Of a stretch of DNA of 64,000 nt, positions 39,301-48,687 are shown piece after piece. Numbering within the stretch: the stretch's first letter is position 1; the number at the start of each line of letters is the position of its first letter. A model generated the notes under the pieces. It saw nothing but the letters and a program-made list of their open reading frames with translations, did not search any database and was not told the origin of the DNA. The position numbers and the translations under genes are program-made. The DNA is from Tribonema minus (lineage: Eukaryota; Sar; Xanthophyceae; Tribonematales; Tribonemataceae), in NCBI GenBank assembly GCA_017506865.1, contig JAFCMP010000057.1:806001-870000 (forward strand). The letters run 5' to 3'.

Positions 39301-42160
39301 CATCAGCTCAGGGGCACGGCTGAGGTTACGGTAACGATTGTCGGCGCCATCAACGCTCAACACCATCAACTGCCCATCACAACTCCGCAAATCTCAGGCC
39401 CAACGAGAGGCGCTTGCCACCCAGAGCGGCGCGCTGCAGACGTCCCAGGCCTTCCGCGGCCTCGTGGTCGTCGGCAGCAGGGGCGACCCCGCTGTCGACG
39501 CCGGCAGCACTGCTCAGCAGGAAGACAACGGCTCGGCAGAGGAGGCGGAGGTTGCCCTCTCGGCGCCGCCAGATGAGGATGACGGCCAGGCAGCAGCTAT
39601 GGAAGAGGAACTGGATCCCAGGTGAAGTTGAAGTTCAAGTTGACGCACCCTGCTGCGGAAGCGCGTGATGGGTGTACCGTCTCCCCCCCGAGGCAGTGTG
39701 TCCCTTGCGGTGCAGCGAGAGGGGAAGCGGCACGTAATACGCCTATGTACGGTATCTGATTTCTGCTGCCACACATGGAGCATGCAGGTGCAGCCAGCAA
39801 AGCCACTTGTCAATGCTCTGCACACAAAGAAAAGTGTGCATTTCTGCAGGTGAAGATCAGAGTTTGCATGGGGGGGGGGGGGGGGGCGGGGCACACGGAC
39901 ATTGTTGTCGTTTTGGCCTCAGGCATAGGATGCCCCTGCATTAATGATGCATTACCATGATGCTGCACACACCAAGTGTGCTGCACGCAACTCACCACCC
40001 ACATGTATGTACTCTGGAGGTACACGGGGAATCGTCACAAGAGCACACAAGCATCGAACCACGCTGCGACCATGTATAGATTACGGTGGCGAGCTTCATG
40101 CCAATTATCCGGATTGTGCTTTGCGCCCACAGCGACAACTTACATTGAGTGCTGTAAACTTCATTGACTGTCGGCTTGCGTTGACCGCTTCCATATGTTG
40201 AACTTTGTGCCCCTGCAACAGGCGCAAAGTGCAGCTGCAGACGCCCGTTGTGGCCTACCCCGAGGCCCTCTGGAACCACGAGTACCTCATGCACCCTGCT
40301 GCTGGCGAAGGCGTCAGCTGGAGCAAGGCCAGGGGGCACTCCGCCGGGGCAAGCGGGGGGGCGAAACCCCTCATCCGTCGCTCACGAGAGGCAAGCCTTT
40401 CAAACCGCCCAGAGCTACATGAAGCAACGTGGCAGTCATAATATCCACAGTAGCCTCTTGCAGGACTGCCGTGCTTGCTCCATCAGCGCGCATGCTGATG
40501 CACCCGACTGGCAACATACAGTGCCATGGTGTTTTTCTGCAGCCAGGGCCGCCAGGTTGGAACAGGCGCGCAGCACGTTTTAGGCAGCAACAAGGAAGCC
40601 ATCACCGAAGTGCGTGCAGCTCAGACTGTGTGCCGAAGCATGCAGCAGCGCCATATACACAACATGGAACGCCATAGACACAACTGTGGAACTCCAAGTG
40701 CGCCACCACAAGAGTCGTAGTCAAAACGACTCTTGTTTGAAGTGCTGCAAGACCTGTAGCCTGCGTCAACGGCAAACGGTCAATGGCCGTAACCGCTGTG
40801 TCCAAGTGAGCGCAGCTCTGCAAGCGCCCCTCGGTGACACGCCATAATGAACGCTGGCAACCGCTGCAACAGAGCTCGTGTGCGTCTGTGTGTGCCCTAC
40901 TTCCAAGGTCCTTGCTTCCATCGATGAATGAGTCACAAGCCCTGCGCATTAACAGCGACACGCTCTCATTATTCCGCGCCGCTGCAGCCGCTGCCGGAGG
41001 GATTCCTCAAGGCCATCGCGCACACGCACGTCGCCACACAGACGGCCGACTACCTGCCGTCCGTGCCCAACCTCCCGCAAGCCAGGTCAGGGTTAGTGTG
41101 TAGCTAGGGTCAGAGTTCGGGTAAGGTTAGGGTACGGCTGAGTCCCAACCTCCCCCAAGCCAGGTCAGGATTGGGATGGACCAGGCTTAGCGTTAGGGTT
41201 AGGGAAAGGGCTAGGGTTAGGGTACAGCTGAGCCTGGTGCGCATCTCCCCGTGGAAGCTGCTGATTTGTTTTGCGGCAGCGCTGACTCTCACAACGGTGC
41301 ATGCAGCGGCTGCTGCTGCCGCGCGTTGCTCCACGCCGCGGCTCGCGCCCGTTGCGCTGTAGTGGCGCGCTCAGTGCCTGTAAGGCCGCCACGTGCAACA
41401 CATAGGGTTCTGCAGATGACCTGAGGAATTGCAGGTGACGATGCTGCTTCTTCTTCGGTGCAGGTTGCGATGGCTCGTGCCAGGCTGTACGTGCAAGGTC
41501 AGCTCCGGTGCTGAGCATCTCATGACAGTAGTTGGGTATGCTGGTATAGGTACATGTGGGGGCAGCTGTGGAGCGCTGCTGCTTGCGCCTGCTCGTAGCG
41601 GGGAGTTGCGACCACAGCTGATGCTTGCGTAGGTGAAGGCACACAATGTTGTGGGACGCTCACACAAGTTGCTTGGCAGAACCCACTCTACCGAAGTAAA
41701 GTTGCACCAGCGGCATGCCACAGCATAAAGTACAAAAATGGAACCTCCTTTGCCCGCCTAGAGGCTGCACATTGAACAGAGAGCCAGTGGCACATCAGAT
41801 TGCTGTCAGGCGCACTGACATGGTCAAATGATGCCTCGTTCATCTCAATTCATGAAAACGGGTCAAAAAGTATGTTGCGAAGGCATGCGCGGGCAGCTAC
41901 ATTGTCTCGGCACCGTTGGTCGCATCTCAAGAAAGCCAGTTCGAACGCCATGGTGTAACGGCATGCATGCGCAGCATCATTGCATAGGCGCCCCTCGTTG
42001 CTTCTCATGTCTGCTTTTCTGCGCCTGCATCGCGCTGTGCAGACCCGTCGGCCGTGTCAAGTCGCGCTCTGCCGCCGCAGACTGGATGGCCGTCGGCTTT
42101 GATCCGTGGAGCGCGGGCAGGCAAGACAGTGCTCAGCAGCCCATGGTGCCGTTGTCGTGA
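17264..42160 (+). CDS. Very large IQ/WW-domain protein, about 27 exons (whole gene)
   Basis: This is one gene of nearly 25 kb. It starts at ATG 17264 (context CCAGATGG) and ends at TGA 42158-42160, with AATAAA 99 bp later. Identified exons sum to about 4.6 kb, or over 1,500 residues. The order is a short N-terminal helix-rich region, an Arg/Ala-rich coiled segment with an IQ motif, WW domain 1, a Gly/Ala linker, a Cys-rich motif, a conserved-looking central region, WW domain 2, and a long low-complexity C-terminal region. Donor and acceptor phases agree at all but two places (about 22.9-23.3 kb and 28.4-30.2 kb), where an exon is probably missing. IQ motifs bind calmodulin and WW domains bind Pro-rich ligands, so a scaffold or cytoskeletal role is possible. 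I do not recognise the protein. Four entries below give the parts. Confidence 0.8.
18554..18602 (+). repeat. Short (CTG)n tract in an intron
   Basis: About 16 CTG units with one GTG interruption lie inside the 18084-19032 intron of the IQ/WW gene. The overlapping poly-Ala and poly-Cys frames are not supported as exons, since exons 17950-18083 and 19033-19215 join in phase without them. Confidence 0.8.
19876..20240 (+). repeat. Partial upstream copy of the WW exon start
   Basis: At about 19904-19955 the intron contains a diverged copy of the start of exon 20191-20340: an AG acceptor followed by codons reading VASAEWLEVCDGAT. The real exon reads AASAEWLEVRDGAT. The copy stops before the second half of the WW domain and has no donor, so it is a dead duplicate. 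Confidence 0.75.
21896..22010 (+). repeat. Duplicated acceptor region before exon 21998
   Basis: The pyrimidine tract, CCCCCCAG acceptor and next bases at about 21918-21962 are repeated about 45 bp later as the functional acceptor at 21991-21997. Both copies share ATACCCTG...CCCCCTAA...CCCCCAG and then GAACAT or GGACATGCTG. Confidence 0.7.
21998..28385 (+). CDS. IQ/WW gene, part 2: linker, Cys-rich motif and central region
   Basis: Exons: 21998-22140, 23338-23476, 24359-24644, 25077-25507, 25928-26127, 26421-26649, 27622-27765 and 28254-28385. A short exon near 22919 may lie between the first two, since the phases require one. Exon 25077-25507 is Gly/Ala-rich and contains CFNCWSAGKSGGCALH, about 35 residues of Gly linker, and then CRNWDLGALRRRHRAEELYE. 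The spacing CxxC-x8-C-xx-H plus CRNW looks like a small metal-binding or structural Cys motif. Exon 25928-26127 continues in phase with IFKQEACSLKFDPVKRG and HPIYRLLQRLVEGG. Exon 27622-27765 (ILVTLEDGRRLIV) looks like beta strands. I recall similar Cys/IQ/WW arrangements in oomycete and apicomplexan hypothetical proteins but cannot verify this. Confidence 0.8.
22060..22915 (+). repeat. Five tandem copies of an exon end with its splice donor
   Basis: The last part of exon 21998-22140 (encoding TARRRALRLVSNQEDR, then GTGAGT) is followed by four further copies, ending near 22315, 22456, 22638 and 22796. Units run about 140-185 bp. Each repeats the exon end, GGAGGACAG and most keep GTGxxTCA, and the following intron with the word ACTTGAAGT. 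The copies differ by substitutions, indicating an old array. Splicing from any of several donors would add or drop about 20 codons or shift frame. Confidence 0.85.
23470..23960 (+). repeat. Duplicated donor-proximal intron segment
   Basis: After exon 23338-23476, the segment starting ACGTAGGTATGAGGC recurs near 23668. The later motif, lowercase text 'tggaacaa' followed by 'cctagccctaa', recurs near 23595-23645 and 23890-23955. This implies a roughly 190-300 bp tandem duplication that begins at the exon edge. Confidence 0.6.
26626..26887 (+). repeat. 52-bp minisatellite seeded by an exon end
   Basis: Exon 26421-26649 ends LEELRGIAQ plus GTATGG. The 52-bp stretch covering these codons, the donor and the next 28 bp is repeated to give five units of 52-54 bp (GAGGAGCTGCGCGGCAT... 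...CAGCGCTCAGCA). Units 2-5 lie in the intron. The donor position reads GTA, TTG, ATA and ATA in the later units, so most have lost GT. Confidence 0.85.
30188..32480 (+). CDS. IQ/WW gene, part 3: conserved central region and WW domain 2
   Basis: Exons: 30188-30391, 31027-31123, 31346-31441 and 32352-32480. The first reads DLSHGFRTAVSVPVFPP, then ARCFTPSADVATANQC and RVDRTYPFCEP. It joins in phase to NRCNTTLDFYHLLLTADC, PNLAQAFINLGHQ, and then ESGEFMRASDPTKPMGQC. These read like a globular domain with several Cys, but I cannot name it. Exon 32352-32480 carries WW domain 2: EEYRTDDGVPYWFDRRTGET, then FWERP. The intron after 31123 starts with GC (CAG|GCAAGC). The start of exon 30188 needs a phase-2 predecessor. 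A possible extra exon at 28995-29158 (GYLQGFMRHYG) would satisfy that but is unproven. Confidence 0.75.
32438..32962 (+). repeat. Four copies of an exon end after WW domain 2
   Basis: The end of exon 32352-32480 (DEEKVSVKAGGTIL plus GTGAGA) is repeated at about 32568-32617, 32705-32755 and 32919-32967. The donors read GTGAGA, GTAAGC and GTGAGC. Spacing is about 130, 137 and 215 bp. The fourth copy has a stop in the homologous frame (GTCTAA). The intervening intron sequence (ATATGCCG...CATTTGTTC...CCTGCGC) is duplicated as well. Confidence 0.85.
33550..33985 (+). repeat. Three copies of an exon start before 33928
   Basis: The acceptor and first codons of exon 33928-34065 (TCAG|GATGGGCGCGGCGAAGC) have an upstream copy at 33782-33826 with its own CATCAG acceptor and with the same preceding GCTTAACGGCTT/GCTCAATGGCTC and ATGTCCTGC context. 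A third partial copy at 33555-33602 matches the codons for HGRDAATARYDQADV. Confidence 0.75.
33928..42160 (+). CDS. IQ/WW gene, part 4: long C-terminal region
   Basis: Exons: 33928-34065, 34625-34747, 35413-35582, 36099-36383, 37292-37424, 38225-38395, 39398-39621, 40222-40390, 40988-41085 and 42043-42160. All joins are in phase (phase 2 at 35582, 36383, 39621 and 41085, the rest phase 0). Sequence is mostly low complexity. It has a Gly/Ser-rich segment (36099-36383), an acidic and Arg/His segment (EEGFLDDNESDERHLP), a Pro-rich run (GAPRPPPPAPPG) that could itself be a WW ligand, and an acidic stretch (APPDEDDGQAAAMEEELDP). A more ordered piece reads RRKVQLQTPVVAYPEALWNH. The intron after 40390 uses a GC donor (GAG|GCAAGC). 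The terminal exon ends QQPMVPLS and a TGA. The function is unknown; it may be an intrinsically disordered tail. Confidence 0.78.
38950..39412 (+). repeat. Three copies of an exon start before 39398
   Basis: The acceptor and first codons of exon 39398-39621 (CAG|GCCCAACGAGAGGCGCT) have earlier copies at about 38962 (CAGGCACAGCGCGAGGTGCT) and 39238 (CAGGCCCAGCGCGAGGCGCT). The upstream intron context, including TCATCAGCTCAGGGG and CCATCAACGCTCAAC, is also repeated. All three copies keep an AG acceptor. Confidence 0.75.
41069..41180 (+). repeat. Two copies of an exon end (VPNLPQAR)
   Basis: Exon 40988-41085 ends with codons for VPNLPQAR and GTCAGG. A second copy at about 41142-41165 reads CCCAACCTCCCCCAAGCCAG followed by GTCAGG, 74 bp later. 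The spacer is telomere-like (GTTAGGG)-type sequence. Confidence 0.75.
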
Positions 42161-42380
42161 CACAGCATTAGACTACCATTTTAACTCGCTGATGCATATA
42201 GGTGGACAGTGGGGCATGCCTGTGTCTGCAGAAGAAGCGTAAACGTCTAAGACAGACAAATAAACCAGTGCTCAGCAGCCTCTCAATGCCATTGCTCTCA
42301 TGGGGCGTGATCAGGGCGACAAACACGCTCATGGGTCGAAGGGGGGGGCACGCCTGAATCTGCAGGAGAAGCATAAGTGC
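42124..42380 (+). repeat. Duplicated terminal exon end of the IQ/WW gene
   Basis: The last codons and stop (42127-42160) and the following 80 bp match 42266-42378. Shared words include CAGTGCTCAGCAGCC, GCCGTTGTC versus GCCATTGCTC, and CTGCAGRAGAAGC near 42229 and 42361. The polyadenylation signal sits between the two copies. Confidence 0.65.
42259..42264 (+). promoter_or_regulatory. AATAAA polyadenylation signal, IQ/WW gene
   Basis: AATAAA lies 99 bp after the TGA of the terminal exon, on the coding strand. It supports 42160 as the true end of the gene. Confidence 0.6.
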
Positions 42381-42846
42381 CAGAGACGTGGATACGTGTT
42401 CTTGCGGTGCGCTTCAAAGCACGCCGAGAAGCTGGCGCATGTATGCACGGCAAGCACGGCACCGACACAATGTAACTCTCGCAGCAATACTCCTTTGTTA
42501 CCACCGTGTACAAGGCGCGCTTTGTTACCAAGGTCTGCACCAATGGTGCTTTGCCTGCTTGACTCTTGTCATCTTGTGGAAGCACTGATACTGCTGGCTT
42601 TGATTCCTTGTGCTGCTTGAGGCGACCCCGTTCAACACACCCAGTTAATGCACTTCAAGAGTATGCCGCACCATTGAAGGGATGGGTCTGATGCTAGCCG
42701 TACTGCAACAAAACCAGAACCACATGCGCACGTGCGCCGCAGGTAGGACATGAGAAGGCAGCTGGCTGGTTATATGCGTTACCATGCCTGCATGCAGACA
42801 CTGTCCAGGCGCGCAGACACCGCCCGCTCCCTGCAAAGACTCTGAA
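42381..42846. other. Intergenic region before the ankyrin gene
   Basis: No gene is recognised. It must hold the 5' end of the ankyrin gene. An ATG at 42682 with a donor at 42743 is possible as an upstream exon, but its phase does not fit, so I start the gene at 42847. Confidence 0.4.
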
Positions 42847-45170
42847 ATGGCAGCCATGTGTGTAGTGCCTTCTTTCACAAAGCACTTTGTTAAAATGCAC
42901 GTGCCAAGTTCTGCTTCAGATGAGTTTGAAGTGCTGACCCGTATCCGCAATGCCTCCCTATCTTCCTATTTGCTCAGGGAGCCCCTGAGCGCTGAATTCA
43001 TCTCATCGCTCGCCATCAAGGCCAGCGATCTAGTCGGCGACGAGGGCGCGCTGGTGCCGCAGGTACGTATGTCGTCGTGATACTCAACATACCCCGGGCT
43101 GCACTTGTGAATGAGCTGGCAAGCCCGCCTGACGCCGCGCAATGCTTGCGCCCGTCACACTGGCGAGCTGAACTTTCAACACTTTGAAGTAGGCTGTTTC
43201 GCAAGTCATCTCATGCCAGGATGAGTGTTGTTTCGAGCCCCATAGCAGATGCCAGGCACCACCGAGTGCAGCTGCGCTCGTGGTCACGTCTGGCAGACGA
43301 CAACCGTGCGCATCGCACCGAACCTTTGCATCAGCGACGTCCGCACGCGCCAGCGCGCATGCGCACCTCAGTCATCAAAACAATATGCCACAAGTCGCAC
43401 AACAGAGCAGCGACGATGACCACAGCGGTGCTCACTTTCCGTGCCACAACGAGTCCTCTCGTCTCATGTTTTCCACTTCGCTGGCTTCATCTCTCCTGAC
43501 GTCGTTGTGCAGGCGGCCGGATTGTCAGCCGCCGGCAGCTACGCAGAGTCCAAGGACGAGACCGGCCACCAGGAGCTGGCGGTGCAGGCTGCGGAGGACT
43601 CCAAGCTGGCGCAAGACTTCAGGATGCTCTGCAGCTGGGCGAGGTGCGTTTGTTTGTGTGCCACATGCGTACACGCATCCCGTGCCACGTAGCTCCTGTA
43701 GAGAGGGGAGGCCCCTGCTTGAAAAGGGGGCGCGTTCAGTGGTCGGGAGCAATGTCGCCTGTGTGCCTTTTGGCTTTTCATTCCGTGCCCGCCGAGCATG
43801 GTTTAACCTATTTGATCAACTACAGTACTTCAGTCTCACACATCGGCGGAGTGCCCCGCTTTTGCAGGGACTGTGTGCCGGGGTTTGCTTTCAGACTTGC
43901 TATCTTGCAAACGCAGGCACTGAGGATACCCGCGGCCGTCAAGGATGCATGCAATGTTTGTACCTCAGTATAAAAAAAGATGCAGTGGCTAATGGCGCGC
44001 AGGCAAGGCGAGCGACGCGTCCGTTGCCTGCCATTTAGTCAACCTCATCACTGCTGCGCTAGATCCAACACCTTATTGATGCAATGCCGCCGTTTGCCGT
44101 GCTGCAGGCATGGGAGGTTTGCGGATGTGGACAACGCCATGTCTCAGAGCGACTGGGTCATGCCAATTGACTACCAGAACGAGACCGGACAGGCAAGTCT
44201 TACCTGTACATAGTGCAACCCGAGATGAATGTGCAGCGTCCAAGTAGAGGAGCACAGCTGCTGTCGCGTTTGTGCGCCTGTGTTCCCTGCGTTAGCCTCA
44301 CTGGACGACCACACCAACAGTAGTTTTTTTTTGCAAGCATACTAAAGATCCTCTGGTCTGCCTTAAGTTGTCCAACACGAGACCGCACAGGCAAGCGCTA
44401 ATCATAGTGTAAATTGGGGTGAATGTGCAGCAGGCATATTGTAGATGCCGTTGTGAAGTTGTCACCGCCGCAAGACAGCCAAGTGGCTGCACTGTGCCCA
44501 AGATGCCACTTGCCAGGTTTGTGCAAAGGATCTGGACACCAACAAATGACCTGATTAATGCAAAGGTCATGCTGATAGCATCAGGTGTAGCCTGGCAGTA
44601 TGTGTCCAGAAGCTTGACCTGTGAACTCTTGCTGCAGCGGCTGCGGGTGACACAATGTTGCAGCGACTTGCATAGTTGGTCACGAGGCAGTACTACACTT
44701 GAAACATTATACTTGCGAAATCTATGATTTCACCAGCACCTCAAAACAGAACACATGATAACAGCAGCTGCCAAATTGACTGCCTTTACCATAGCTGATG
44801 CCTCGACACCACAATGCTTGGGGTTTGCATGCTACATACCCCCCCACAGATGCTGAGCCATGCTGCTGTCACCACATAGCACTGAACACGCCCCTGTTCC
44901 CGTAACTTCACTTCTCGCGTCGCGCAGACGCTCCTCCACGTCGCGGCGCAGAACGGCAACAAGCGCATCGCCAAGCTGTGCCTGCGGCGTGGCGCCAACA
45001 TCAACGTCCAGAACTTCAACGGCCAGACGCCGCTGCACTACGCGTTCGGCTACGGCTTCGAGTCGCTGGGCCAGTACCTCATCAGCAAGGGCGCGCGCGA
45101 CGATGTCCTCAACAAGGACGGCCTGACGTGCTACGAGGGGCTGAGCGCAGAGGAGCTGAGCAAGCTGTGA
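42847..45170 (+). CDS. Small ankyrin-repeat protein
   Basis: Exons: 42847-43062, 43513-43643, 44108-44192 and 44928-45170, in phase throughout and giving 224 residues. The frame is also open back to an ATG at 42784, which would add 21 residues. The N-terminal half has no recognisable domain (EPLSAEFISSLAIKASDLVG). It contains the segment SWARHGRFADVDNAM, a degenerate first ankyrin repeat. The C-terminal half has clear ankyrin repeats: GQTLLHVAAQNGNKRIAKLC, NGQTPLHYAFGYGFESLGQY and then a capping repeat with KDGLTCYEGLS. Ankyrin repeats bind other proteins; the partner is unknown. The intron after 44192 has a GC donor (CAG|GCAAGT). Ends of exons 3 and 4 are duplicated downstream. The stop is TGA at 45168. 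Confidence 0.85.
44170..44425 (+). repeat. Duplicated exon end retaining a GC donor
   Basis: The end of exon 44108-44192 (ACGAGACCGGACAG|GCAAGT) has a copy about 195 bp later at 44378-44392 (ACGAGACCGCACAG followed by GCAAGC). The following intron words, TACATAGTG/AATCATAGTG and GATGAATGTGCAGC/GGTGAATGTGCAGC, are also duplicated. The non-canonical donor is kept in both. Confidence 0.75.
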
Positions 45171-45400
45171 TGACGCGCGCTGGCAGTTACAGTGCTGGCG
45201 GTTACGACACTGACAGGTTTACGCGCGCGCGACAACGTCCCCAACAAGGACGGCCGGACGTGCCACGAGGAGCTGAGCAAGCTGTGACAAGCGCCAGCAG
45301 TTGCAGCGCTGGCACTTACAGCGCTGACAGTTACACACGTCATGGGCTGAGCGCTAAGGCGCTGAGCACGCTGTGACGCACGCAGGCAGTTACAGCGCCG
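45120..45400 (+). repeat. Tandem copies of the ankyrin terminal exon end and stop codon
   Basis: The terminal sequence AACAAGGACGGCC...GAGGAGCTGAGCAAGCTGTGA (45110-45170) recurs at 45239-45287, with the stop kept. A shorter remnant lies near 45345-45376 (GCTGAGCACGCTGTGA). The spacers share the lowercase words 'ggcagttaca' and 'ttacgcgcgcgcgac'. Confidence 0.7.
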
Positions 45401-48400
45401 GCACCTATGCACACACGACAAAAGGCGTGCACAGAGCCCACGACGGCAGCGCTGAGGGTCTGTTGTGGATTCGCAGCCCATTTGGCGCTTCGTCACGTGA
45501 GGTCACGGTGGTTCACATCACATGCTATGTGGCACTGCTGTTGTCAGGGCTGGGCAATAAGTTTATGTAGCGATCCGCCGCACGCAAGAAGGCAGTGTCA
45601 AAATGCGGCTGCTGCTGCACAGCGGCTGCACAGCGGCCACTGCTTGGTGCAGATGCGCAGGTGTCGATATCCCCCGCATAGTCCACAGCTATGTTTTTGT
45701 CGATAATTAACGTGTATCAGATCACACAATGCAGTTTCACGACCGTTGGCTGTCTTCATGCTTGTTGTCGTCAATGCGCGACCAATGATGATGTCTCAAA
45801 AGGCGTGCTGCGGCATTGCCAAGCACACGGCAGCTTCGTTTTGAGATACCTTGTTGGACCAAATGATGTACTTGTATGTTTTGTGTGCTTGCCACTGCGG
45901 GTAGGTGCGATGGCTTGTGCACTTGACGCATTCAAAGCTCTGGACGCGCACGTATGCTGGCATCATTCGAACTCATGTACTTGAAGTACTTTGAAGAATC
46001 AGGAGGCCAGTGATCATGACAATGTGCTGTGTCACAAACGCGAGGCAGAGTCGTGAGCACGAGAAGGAGATTTGATCATGTCAACTGATACTGTGTCCTG
46101 TTTGCACCTTGATGAAGCACTGCGCGTCAGTAGCCTGTGGCACCAGCATATGCTTGCTGCTTCACAAATTGCAACATCAGTATTCGAGTCGTCGATGAAG
46201 AAGTATGGCATTCTGATGCCACTCACGCAATGCAACAGACAGGAGTCTGCAATGTGCACACGCACAGTCACGCGTCCCCATTTTGCGCGTATGTGACTTA
46301 CTGTAGGTAGCAATGCAGGCAGGCACAGCCAATTGCTTCTGTACGAAGGAAGGATCGTGCAGCAGCAGCGGCAGCTGTTATCACAGCAGATGACAGCAGC
46401 CACACAAAAACCAACAGCTACCAGAGCTGCAGATACTTGAGTTCACACACATGAACCACTTTTCATGAATTAATCACACGAATGAATCACTTTGCTGCAA
46501 ACGCCTGCTGCGCGCCAGAGGAGGCGCAGACAGCCGCCAGGCGTGTGCAAAGCACCGCTTTAGGAGAGACATGCACACACACACATTAACCATATGCCCC
46601 CCCCCCCCCCCACTCGTTACTGGGGGTAACAAGAGCTGTTGACTGAGAGCCCCCCCCCCCCGCGTAACTGGGGGTAACAAACGCTGTTGACTGAGCACTG
46701 CGGGCACCACCACAGGGAGCGCGGCTAGGAAAGGCGACAGGCAGAGCAAGGCGTGCCTGGCAGTGCACGCCGCTGCCTGTCGTCACATGGAGGAAGTAAC
46801 GGTACGACCAGCGCTGCTCTTAAATCTTACGAAGTACGGGATGGACACACATCGCCGGGAGCCGTTGACAGTCTTGATTGCCGCTGTGTCGTGAAGTCAT
46901 GGTCTGCAGCAGCACGCAGCGCAGCGGCATGGCACGAAAGCCAGCAGGGTCAGCGAGGATGGCTTCGAAGTCAGCTGCGGGAACATGGTGAGTTATTGCG
47001 AGCACCTTCGGCTGCAGACATGCACGATACGGTTGGAGTTGCCTGTAGGTTCACAAGTACACGGCTATGCACGATTGAACCGCTCTGAGCGCACGAAGAC
47101 AATGTTGACCTGGAGCATCAGGACTGCCACTGGTGCAAGTACAGCATAGCACCATTGCACCGCTGCACCGCAGGGACTACAAGATCAACATCAAGGGAAT
47201 GCATGGCCAGAGCTGAGGAACCTACCGCGCAAAGTATATACTTCCAATATACCATCCCCCACACCATCTGTGATCTCCCTCAGACCGAACGACCGACTCT
47301 GCACGAGGTGAATGCGTTATTCACAACAATACATTCAGTGCGAACTCAGAAGCAGATGAGATGACTTGCAGCCACAGAGAAGGGGGGGCTCACTACAACT
47401 GAGCATCACCGTTGTGCATGAAGTGGCTTCATATCAGCACACAGAGGTAAGCTCACAATCAAGGGGGGAGAGAGGTGGTAGATGACTTCACATTGCTCTG
47501 CTGCAGAAGTTATTTGTAAGCGTGGTTTCGATCAATGTAGGCGTCAGCGTGATGTCTGAGACACTCCACAATACTTCTGAATCAGAAGTATGACACAAGT
47601 GGTGCTATATACTACGTTCGTGCCACATACACCTGCATTACGTTGTCTATTACGTTCAAGCAGCATACACCTGCATTACGTTGACACACCAATACCGCGT
47701 GACCACGAGGCTTTTGGTGGCTTGCAGTCAATGGGTGCTCATGAGGCTGAGACTACCCTGTTGCTATCAACTGGTTTGACAAAACGCGTTGTACTTGAAG
47801 TGTACGTGTAGCTGTCGACTGTGTGGTAACGAGAATCCAGGGGAGCTGAGACAGGTTGGACCACTTCAAGTCTTAGAGCTTGACATGTGACAATCAGTAA
47901 CATGGTACACTGCAAACAGTTGCCTCTCTTTTCAGCGGCGTGCAAGCATTGCCATGCAGCCTTGGCTGGCAACGGTGAGAAGGTGCACAAAGATCTAAAA
48001 AGAAAGTTGGCTTGCCGTTTAAATGTGCACGAGAAACTTCAAGTAGGTCTTAACACTTGCCACTCATCCACGGCAATACTTCAAGAGCTTCCCATTCATC
48101 CATGGCATTTGTGCATGCCGACAATGGCTGATTCCTATCTAAGTAGAACATCGCGTACAGACCGCGATGCAGCGGCACCGTGAGTCTTTGCTCGTGTGCC
48201 CTGCCATGGCCTTCAGTTGGTCAAACATTTACAAATACATGAAATACAATTCGCACCTGAAGTCGTATTACACTAGGAAGCAAAAAGAAGGGGGCGCCCT
48301 TACTCCCTGAAGTTACATCCTGCTGCATGCCTCACTACGTACTTGTGTGCACGGTGAACTTCGGAGGTTGCTCTCTTGCTGTCCATGATCCGTGCATGTC

Positions 48401-48687
48401 GCTGATGCCTACAAGGTCAACCCGCACTTCAACAGTGCGCTGGTGCTCAATGCAGGCCGCTGCTCTACAAGAGGGGTCGATCGTGAGCGCTGCGCCATCA
48501 GCTGCAACGGAGTCTACCTATTCCGCATGCATGTCAACCTCACCAACACCCTTTCGCACATCAACAGAGCGGGCCACAGGCCCAGCAACCAGTGACTGCA
48601 TGCCCACCTTGTTGTCCCCCGTAGTGGAGCGCCCCAAACACCCCCAGCCCCCCCCCCCTCTCCAAATCATGTACTTCAAGAAGTACT
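45401..48687. other. Gene-poor stretch with homopolymer runs and small repeats
   Basis: I see no gene I can support. A minus-strand segment around 46990-46900 (ADFEAILADPAGFRAMPL) has coding character and a CCGCAG acceptor but no clear partner exons. A plus-strand segment at 48398-48453 (VADAYKVNPHFNSALVLNA) is similar. Small tandem duplications occur at 46597-46690, where a poly-C run and GTAACTGGGGGTAACAA unit are each present twice. Another is at 47612-47680, where ACACCTGCATTACGTTG is present twice. Confidence 0.35.

Noticed and set aside
46587-46690. Inverted terminal repeats of a transposon
   Set aside because: The two GTAACTGGGGGTAACAA units are direct repeats next to poly-C runs, with no coding sequence between them.
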